Origin: Gammaproteobacteria bacterium
Lineage (GTDB): Bacteria; Pseudomonadota; Gammaproteobacteria; QOAV01
Direction of reading: 5' to 3'
Assembly (NCBI GenBank): GCA_027067235.1
Contig: JALXFQ010000286.1
Span: forward strand, 1 to 5,162
DNA: 5,162 nucleotides
Under the pieces are notes generated by a model. The model saw only the letters and a list, made by a program, of their open reading frames with translations. It was not told the DNA's origin and did not search any database. A program made the position numbers and the translations under genes. This document shows positions 1-3,707 of this stretch, piece by piece. Each line of letters starts with the position of its first letter. The first letter of the stretch is position 1.

Positions 1-101
1 CCGAGCGCGTCGCCGGTGTTCAAGCCCATCAATTCACCCGCAGGATCGGAGAACAGGTGGAAGTCAGAAATCTGCAGCAGGGAGATGTTATTGTTCTTCA
101 T
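1..101 (-). CDS. cpdA: 3',5'-cyclic-AMP phosphodiesterase CpdA, N-terminal fragment (runs off left edge)
   Basis: Only the first 33 residues are in the window, starting at the ATG at 101-99 on the minus strand. The readable peptide has a short beta strand leading into ISDFHLF, whose Asp13 and His15 form the D-x-H metal-binding motif I of calcineurin-like metallophosphoesterases. It is followed by GELMGLNT at residues 22-29. This order (ISD-x-HLF, then a G-x-L-x-G-x-NT segment) matches the start of the CpdA/Icc family, which hydrolyses cAMP to AMP in the cytoplasm and so sets CRP or Vfr activity. Starting at the next internal Met (residue 25) would lose the metal motif, so the ATG at 101 is preferred. 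A weak purine-rich stretch (AGGCGGG) lies just upstream. A CRP-type site and a TATAAT box precede the gene. The identification rests on a short fragment, and another metallophosphoesterase is possible, but the regulatory context supports CpdA. Confidence 0.8.
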   Translation of the reverse strand, partial: MKNNNISLLQISDFHLFSDPAGELMGLNTGDAL

Positions 102-110
102 GCCCGCCTG

Positions 111-116
111 ATTATA
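111..116 (-). promoter_or_regulatory. -10 box of the cpdA promoter
   Basis: TATAAT on the minus strand is a 6/6 match to the sigma-70 -10 consensus. Transcription would start near 103-104, giving a leader of only about 2-4 nt before the ATG at 101. The CRP-type site centre would then fall at about -40.5 to -41.5. The weak ribosome-binding stretch next to the ATG would mostly not be in such a transcript, so the mRNA would be nearly leaderless. The start point is inferred from spacing. Confidence 0.6.
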
Positions 117-133
117 ACCCCATGTCCACCGGC

Positions 134-155
134 AAATGTGACAAACCTCACATTT
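134..155 (-). promoter_or_regulatory. CRP/Vfr-type cAMP-receptor-protein binding site
   Basis: Perfect 8-bp half-sites AAATGTGA (134-141) and TCACATTT (148-155) are separated by a 6-bp spacer. All 16 half-site positions match the symmetric E. coli CRP consensus. The site centre is at 144.5. It lies about 31 bp from the centre of the TATAAT box of the minus-strand cpdA promoter, close to the spacing of class II CRP-activated promoters (centre near -41.5). No recognisable -35 hexamer is present, which also fits activator dependence. The site could additionally act on the plus-strand transporter, whose start lies 273 bp away. Binding by an FNR-family paralogue cannot be excluded, but TGTGA rather than TTGAT half-sites favour CRP or Vfr. 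Confidence 0.88.
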
Positions 156-180
156 CGCACTGCGGATCGTCCCGCTGAAA

Positions 181-299
181 AGACTGCCGATGCGGTTGAT
201 TTTACCACCGGTCGCGACTAGTCTTGTGGCACATGAGACGTATTCCTATCCATCATCAGGACAAGCTCTGGCTGCTGGCGCTAACCGCTCCGGCAGTCT
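181..299. repeat. 9-bp perfect inverted repeat with 101-bp spacing
   Basis: AGACTGCCG at 181-189 is the exact reverse complement of CGGCAGTCT at 291-299. The match does not extend in either direction. A 9-bp match in a region this size can arise by chance at appreciable frequency. It is recorded because it encloses the palindrome cluster and lies wholly in non-coding DNA. Confidence 0.3.
207..223. repeat. Cluster of three overlapping palindromes, possible operator
   Basis: Three perfect palindromes overlap within 17 bp: ACCGGT (207-212), GTCGCGAC (211-218) and GACTAGTC (216-223). The repeated GTC/GAC half-elements resemble the dyad symmetry of operators for dimeric regulators. The position, about 195-210 bp upstream of the transporter start, would allow a role in its promoter. 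No known regulator motif was recognised, and chance in GC-rich DNA is a real alternative. Confidence 0.3.
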
Positions 300-324
300 G
301 CTCCCATTGACTTCACAATCATCC

Positions 325-400
325 CGGGCAGACGCGGTTTACCGCACTGCCCCGGTTCCCGAGTTCGAAGCCCCGCACTGCTAAAACCGCGTTCTGTCCG
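325..400. repeat. Long imperfect inverted repeat / hairpin in the transporter leader
   Basis: Positions 325-340 can pair with 384-400 to give a 16-bp stem containing one G-U pair (328 with 397) and one bulged base (392). The inner eight pairs, CGCGGTTT (333-340) with AAACCGCG (384-391), are perfect. The 43-nt loop carries two direct copies of CCGCACTGC (342-350 and 373-381) and can form a small inner helix (GGTTC at 354-358 with 367-372, one bulge). The structure ends 17 nt before the transporter ATG and leaves the AAGGA at 412-416 outside it. No T-tract follows, so it is not a plain intrinsic terminator. It could be a cis-acting RNA element in the 5' leader or a small palindromic repeat element. 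Confidence 0.5.
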
Positions 401-417
401 CCACTGGCAACAAGGAC

Positions 418-1329
418 ATGAACCACAAAACCATCACCACGAACACTGCTTTGATTTTTGTCATCATCGGCGCGCTTGGTTTCGCCTCCAAGGGCGTCTT
501 CATCAAGCTGGCCTACGGCGACCACCAGCGGGTCGATCCGGTTACCCTGATGACCCTGCGCATGCTGCTGTCCGCACCGTTCTATGTGATCGCCCTTGTG
601 TGGCTGACCGGTACCGGGCGTGGCGCCCTGCAGGGTGTGCGCATGGCGCCGTTGATAGCACTGGGCCTGACCGGCTACTATCTGGCCTCGTGGCTGGATT
701 TGACCGGTTTGCTGTATATTCCCGTGGGCCTGGAGCGCATGATTCTGTATCTCTACCCGTCCATGGTGGTGATACTGTCGGCCCTGTTCTACCGCAAAAC
801 CATCGGCAAAGCCGTGTGGCTGGCACTGGCCCTGAGCTACGCCGGTATTGCCATCGTTTTTGCCGCCAGCATCGGCGTGGGCAGCAATCTGGCGCTGGGC
901 GGCCTGCTGGTGTTCGCCAGCGCTTTCGCTTTTTCGCTGTTTGTCATCGGCAGCCACGCGATGATGCGCAACATCGGCTCGGTGCGCTTTACCGCCCTGA
1001 CCATGCTGGTTTCCAGCGCCGCCATAGTGATCCATTTTGCGCTCACGCAGCCGCTGGACGCCATCACAACACTGGAACCGGCGGTGTACAAACTGGCGCT
1101 GGTGATTGCCGTTTTTTCCACCGTACTGCCGTCGTTTCTGATGGCGGCCGGTCTCAGGCGGCTGGGCAGCGAGCAGGCGTCGATCATTTCCGGACTCGGT
1201 CCCATCGCTACGCTGGTAATGGCAAACTGGCTGCTGGACGAGCCGATCACACCGCTTCAGCTCGCCGGCGTGGCGCTGGTGATTGGCGGCGTATGGACCA
1301 TTTCCCGGCGCAAGGCGCAAACGGGATAA
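418..1329 (+). CDS. EamA/DMT-superfamily membrane transporter
   Basis: This 303-residue protein is predicted to sit in the inner membrane with about ten hydrophobic helices, near residues 11-33, 42-63, 75-101, 107-125, 131-152, 157-179, 189-209, 223-245, 253-273 and 278-295. It has the two-repeat EamA layout. The second repeat ends in the typical pattern of a Gly-Pro helix (residues 260-273), then LLDEP (272-276), then a Gly-rich last helix (AGVALVIGGVW), followed by a short basic tail (RRK). Family members usually export amino acids, metabolites or drugs; the substrate cannot be told here. The ATG at 418 has AAGGA only one base upstream, unusually close, and no better in-frame start exists before Met45. 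An in-frame TAA at 382-384 blocks extension. A possible RNA hairpin lies in the leader. It is convergent with pyrC, 30 bp downstream. Confidence 0.9.
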   Translation: MNHKTITTNTALIFVIIGALGFASKGVFIKLAYGDHQRVDPVTLMTLRMLLSAPFYVIALVWLTGTGRGALQGVRMAPLIALGLTGYYLASWLDLTGLLYIPVGLERMILYLYPSMVVILSALFYRKTIGKAVWLALALSYAGIAIVFAASIGVGSNLALGGLLVFASAFAFSLFVIGSHAMMRNIGSVRFTALTMLVSSAAIVIHFALTQPLDAITTLEPAVYKLALVIAVFSTVLPSFLMAAGLRRLGSEQASIISGLGPIATLVMANWLLDEPITPLQLAGVALVIGGVWTISRRKAQTG

Positions 1330-1359
1330 CAGGTGGGATAAACAGAGCTGCCGTCGGCT
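1330..1359. other. Short convergent gap between the transporter and pyrC, no clear terminator
   Basis: The two stop codons face each other across 30 bp. Only a weak, mismatched dyad is visible (AGCTGCCGTCGGCT at about 1346-1359), with no T-run on either strand, so no intrinsic terminator can be supported. A 7-bp direct repeat, GGGATAA (1323-1329 and 1335-1341), spans the end of the transporter gene. Termination may be Rho-dependent or may read into the opposite gene. Confidence 0.5.
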
Positions 1360-2397
1360 TTACGCCTGTATGCGCCAATGCAGGGACTGCCCGGCGCGCA
1401 GGGGCACAACAGTGTCATCGCCAAAATCATAGCTGGCTGGCGCTTGCCACTCCTCACGCCGCAGCGTAAGCGTTCCGCTGTTGCGCGGCAGGCCGTAGAA
1501 ATCGGGTCCGTGGTGCGAGGCAAAGCCTTCAAGCTGGTCCAGCGCGCCGGCCTGGTCGAATATTTCGGCATACAGCTCGATGGCGGCGTGGGCGCTGTAG
1601 ATGCCGGCGCAGCCACAGGCGCTTTGCTTGGCTGCGCGGGCATGGGGTGCGCTGTCCGTGCCGAGGAAGAATTTCGGGCTGCCGGATATGGCCACATCCA
1701 GCAGCGCCTGACGATGCCGCTCGCGTTTCAATACCGGCAGGCAGTAGTGATGCGGCCGCAGGCCACCACTGAACAGGGCATTGCGGTTGAGCAGCAAATG
1801 CTGCGGCGTAATGGTGGCCGCCACCCGCTCCGAAGCGTCCAGCACGAAATCCACCGCCTGACTGGTGGTGATATGTTCGAACACGATTTTCAGCCGCTCA
1901 AAACGCCGCGTCAGCGGCAACAGCACGTGGTCGATGAAAGCCGCTTCGCGATCGAATACATCCACGTCCCCATCCACCACTTCGCCATGCACCAGCAGCG
2001 GCACGCCGGCCTCTGCCATGGCGTCCAGCGTGGCATAGGTGTTTTCGATACGGGAGACGCCAGCGTCGGAGTTGGTGGTGGCTCCGGCCGGGTAATATTT
2101 CACTGCCATCACCTTGCCCGATTCGCAGGCGCGGGCAATTTCCGCGGGCTCGGTATTGTCGGTCAGATACAGCGTCATCAGCGGCTCGAAACCGGTATCA
2201 TCGGGCAAGGCGTCGAGTATGCGCTGGCGATAGGCCAGAGCCTGTGCCGTGGTGGTCACCGGCGGTTTCAGATTGGGCATGATAATGGCGCGGGCGAAGC
2301 GCTCGGCCGTATGCCGCGCAACCGATGCCATGGCAGCGCCATCGCGCAGATGCAAATGCCAGTCGTCTGGCCGGGTAATAGTCATGCTGTCAGTCAT
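1360..2397 (-). CDS. pyrC: Dihydroorotase, class II (PyrC)
   Basis: This cytoplasmic, zinc-dependent amidohydrolase interconverts N-carbamoyl-L-aspartate and L-dihydroorotate, the third step of pyrimidine synthesis. The 345 residues compare with about 348 for E. coli PyrC. Every expected active-site residue is visible at a constant offset of two from E. coli: His14 and His16 in the HLHLRDG motif, Arg18, Asn42 in MPN, Lys100 in VKYYPAG (the carboxylated metal-bridging lysine), His137 in VHGE, His175 in FEHI and catalytic Asp248 in GTDSAPH. The flexible-loop threonines 107-108 (GATTNS) are also present. The C-terminal CGCAG and GPDFYGLP segments match the family. It is the last gene of ispD-ispF-pyrC: its ATG follows the ispF TAG after only three bases and has only a weak ribosome-binding match, so translational coupling is likely. 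Met5 is an alternative start. Confidence 0.97.
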   Translation of the reverse strand: MTDSMTITRPDDWHLHLRDGAAMASVARHTAERFARAIIMPNLKPPVTTTAQALAYRQRILDALPDDTGFEPLMTLYLTDNTEPAEIARACESGKVMAVKYYPAGATTNSDAGVSRIENTYATLDAMAEAGVPLLVHGEVVDGDVDVFDREAAFIDHVLLPLTRRFERLKIVFEHITTSQAVDFVLDASERVAATITPQHLLLNRNALFSGGLRPHHYCLPVLKRERHRQALLDVAISGSPKFFLGTDSAPHARAAKQSACGCAGIYSAHAAIELYAEIFDQAGALDQLEGFASHHGPDFYGLPRNSGTLTLRREEWQAPASYDFGDDTVVPLRAGQSLHWRIQA

Positions 2398-2400
2398 GTG

Positions 2401-2925
2401 CTAATCCGTAAAAACATCCGCGTCCGTTCCAAAAGCAGCCGTTTCAGGCGCGTCCACCGGCTCCAGCAGCACTACGGCCTGCGCCGCAATGCCCTCGCCG
2501 CGTCCTGCAAACCCCAGTTTTTCCGTGGTTGTCGCCTTCACGTTGATACGATCGGCGGCAACGCCCAGATCCACCGCTATATTCTCCACCATGTCGGCAA
2601 TGTATGGCGACATTCTGGGCTGCTCCGCAATAATGGCGCTGTCCAGATTTGCCAGCCTCCAGCCGTTTTCCAGCAAGAGCTGCGCCACGCGCCGCAACAG
2701 GATGCGGCTGTCGATGTTGCTGAACTCGGCGGAACTGTCGGGAAAATGGCGGCCAATGTCGCCCTGTCCGGCCGCGCCCAGACAGGCGTCGCATATGGCA
2801 TGCAGCAGCACATCCGCATCGGAATGCCCGGCCAGGCCGCGATCATGGTCGATACGCACCCCGCCGATCACCAGCGGGCGCCCCCGCTCAAATGCGTGCA
2901 CGTCATAACCCTGTCCAACTCTCAT
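2401..2925 (-). CDS. ispF: 2-C-methyl-D-erythritol 2,4-cyclodiphosphate synthase (IspF)
   Basis: IspF cyclises CDP-methylerythritol 2-phosphate to the 2,4-cyclodiphosphate with release of CMP, the fifth step of the MEP isoprenoid pathway; it works as a trimer with a divalent metal. The metal ligands Asp8, His10 (GYDVHAF) and His42 (SDADVLLH) are at E. coli positions. The GDIGRHFPD segment (55-63) and the ATTTEKLGF-x-GRGEGIA signature (131-147, including Thr132, Glu135 and Arg142) are intact. The conserved fold ends near residue 156; an 18-residue acidic tail follows, making the protein 174 residues against about 159 in E. coli. The start is firm: AGGAGA lies 7 bases upstream, and the ATG overlaps the ispD stop as ATGA, implying translational coupling. 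Confidence 0.97.
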   Translation of the reverse strand: MRVGQGYDVHAFERGRPLVIGGVRIDHDRGLAGHSDADVLLHAICDACLGAAGQGDIGRHFPDSSAEFSNIDSRILLRRVAQLLLENGWRLANLDSAIIAEQPRMSPYIADMVENIAVDLGVAADRINVKATTTEKLGFAGRGEGIAAQAVVLLEPVDAPETAAFGTDADVFTD

Positions 2926-3647
2926 GGCTTGCTCTCCTGTTGCTGGCGGCGCAGGATGAATGCCGCCAGATCCAGATCACCCGGCACGGTGATCTTGATA
3001 TTGTCGCTATGCCCGGGCACCAGTTGCGGCCGGCCGCCGGTATATTCGATGGCGCTGGCTTCGTCGGTCACCGCCAGCCCTCTCATCAGAGCATTTTCCA
3101 GCGCCTCGGCGAGCGCCTTCAGGCCAAACATCTGCGGCGTCTGCGCCCGCCACAGATGCTCTCTCGGCACGGTGGCGGCAATGCGGCGCTGCGGGTCGGC
3201 CTGTTTGATGGTATCACTCACCGGCGACGCCAGTATGCCACCCGCCTGCGGGTCGGTCACTTCGCGCAGCAGGCGGTCAATATCCTGGTGTCGCAAACAG
3301 GGTCGCGCTGCATCATGCACCAGCACCCAGTCGCCATCCCGCGGCCGCTCGTGGCTGCGCAGGGCGTGCAGACCATTGAGTACCGAATGCGCCCGTTCCG
3401 CTCCGCCGGCGGTAATGCCCAGGAGCTTCGGGAAATCCGGCTGCCAGGTGTGCCAGTATTCGTCCTCGGGTGAAATCACCACCATGACGCCGTCAATGCG
3501 CGGATATGTGAGCAGGCGTCGCAGGGTGTGCGACAGCACATATTCGCCGTCGATTTCCAGGTATTGTTTGGGGCGTTCGCTGTGCATGCGCGAACCGGCG
3601 CCGGCCGCCGGAATGATGGCCCAGACTTTTGCCTCCGTGCCGCTCAC
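2922..3647 (-). CDS. ispD: 2-C-methyl-D-erythritol 4-phosphate cytidylyltransferase (IspD)
   Basis: IspD joins MEP with CTP to give CDP-methylerythritol and pyrophosphate, the third MEP-pathway step, in the cytoplasm. The 241 residues compare with 236 in E. coli. Visible motifs are the nucleotide-binding loop PAAGAGSRM (13-21) with catalytic Arg20 and Lys27 (RPKQY), GGAERAHSV (81-89), VHDAARP (110-116), SDTIK (144-148), Arg162 before the RAQTPQMF segment (167-174), VTDEASAIEY (193-202) and NIKIT (216-220) with Lys218, all at offsets of 0 to 5 from the E. coli residues. The start is GTG at 3647; no in-frame ATG lies between it and the upstream in-frame TAA at 3666-3668. The ribosome-binding match is poor (AAGG one base away, or GGAG about 11 bases away). 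It heads the operon with ispF and pyrC and diverges from mfd. The ftsB gene that often precedes ispD in gammaproteobacteria is absent here. Confidence 0.96.
   Translation of the reverse strand: MSGTEAKVWAIIPAAGAGSRMHSERPKQYLEIDGEYVLSHTLRRLLTYPRIDGVMVVISPEDEYWHTWQPDFPKLLGITAGGAERAHSVLNGLHALRSHERPRDGDWVLVHDAARPCLRHQDIDRLLREVTDPQAGGILASPVSDTIKQADPQRRIAATVPREHLWRAQTPQMFGLKALAEALENALMRGLAVTDEASAIEYTGGRPQLVPGHSDNIKITVPGDLDLAAFILRRQQQESKP
2933..2938 (-). promoter_or_regulatory. Ribosome-binding site of ispF
   Basis: AGGAGA on the minus strand lies 7 bases before the ispF ATG and inside the 3' end of ispD. It is the only strong Shine-Dalgarno match in the operon, since ispD and pyrC have poor ones. 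It fixes the ispF start and suggests that IspF can be made efficiently even if IspD is initiated weakly. Confidence 0.7.
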
Positions 3648-3650
3648 GCC

Positions 3651-3679
3651 TTCATTTGCTCCATGTTAAGGGCTACAAT
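3651..3679 (+). promoter_or_regulatory. Candidate sigma-70 promoter for mfd
   Basis: TACAAT at 3674-3679 matches five of six -10 positions. A partial -35, TTCATT (3651-3656), lies 17 bp upstream. Transcription would begin near 3686, giving a leader of about 22 nt before the mfd ATG at 3708. The element overlaps the space any ispD promoter must use, so the two transcription units may compete for polymerase. Confidence 0.45.
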
Positions 3680-3705
3680 CCGCGCCCGTTTCCAACACCT
3701 GTCAA
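3677..3705 (-). promoter_or_regulatory. Possible promoter of the ispD-ispF-pyrC operon
   Basis: A perfect -35 hexamer, TTGACA, lies at 3705-3700 on the minus strand, just outside the mfd ATG. At 17-bp spacing the -10 position reads CGGATT, a poor match (2 of 6), and no better hexamer sits at 16-19 bp. The promoter is plausible because this is the only intergenic space upstream of the operon, but the -10 is weak or the start lies elsewhere. Confidence 0.3.
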
Positions 3706-3707
3706 TC

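Larger units (their letters stand above)
102..417. other. Gene-free region between cpdA and the transporter gene
   Basis: This 316-bp stretch has no convincing gene. A 64-codon open frame at 190-384 (plus strand) has no ribosome-binding site, no recognisable motif and a Ser/Ala/Pro-rich composition; it happens to be in the same frame as the transporter but is closed by TAA at 382-384. What the region does hold is the cpdA promoter with its CRP-type site, a 9-bp inverted repeat (181-189 with 291-299), three overlapping palindromes (207-223), and a 16-bp imperfect stem (325-340 with 384-400). No strong plus-strand sigma-70 promoter was found for the transporter. Confidence 0.7.

Noticed and set aside
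224..252. TTGTGG-N17-TATCCA as a plus-strand promoter for the transporter
   Set aside because: It matches only three of six bases at each hexamer. Such matches are frequent by chance, so it is not supported.
341..381. GCAGTGCGG copies (minus strand) as DNA-uptake signals, and the GTTCGAA at 363-369 as a tRNA T-arm
   Set aside because: The 9-mers resemble but do not match the Pasteurellaceae uptake core, and I did not find them repeated elsewhere in the window. No acceptor or anticodon stem accompanies the T-arm-like string.
190..384. 64-codon plus-strand frame as a small gene or leader peptide
   Set aside because: It has no ribosome-binding site, no motif or membrane segment, and its 3' end overlaps the inverted repeat. 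It is in frame with the transporter, but that has a one-in-three chance.
319..1320. 333-codon open frame on the minus strand opposite the transporter
   Set aside because: It is antisense to a clear membrane protein. The translated product is Gln/Gly/His/Arg-rich with no domain, as expected from reversed hydrophobic codons.
1323..1359. Bidirectional terminator between the transporter and pyrC
   Set aside because: The dyad is short and mismatched, and neither strand has a T-run. The GGGATAA direct repeat is too short to interpret.
1378..3669. 763-codon open frame on the plus strand opposite pyrC, ispF and ispD
   Set aside because: It is antisense to three unmistakable genes with intact catalytic residues. 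Its translation has no recognisable domain and is rich in Arg, His and Gln, typical of the reverse strand of GC-rich genes. The length is a codon-bias artefact.
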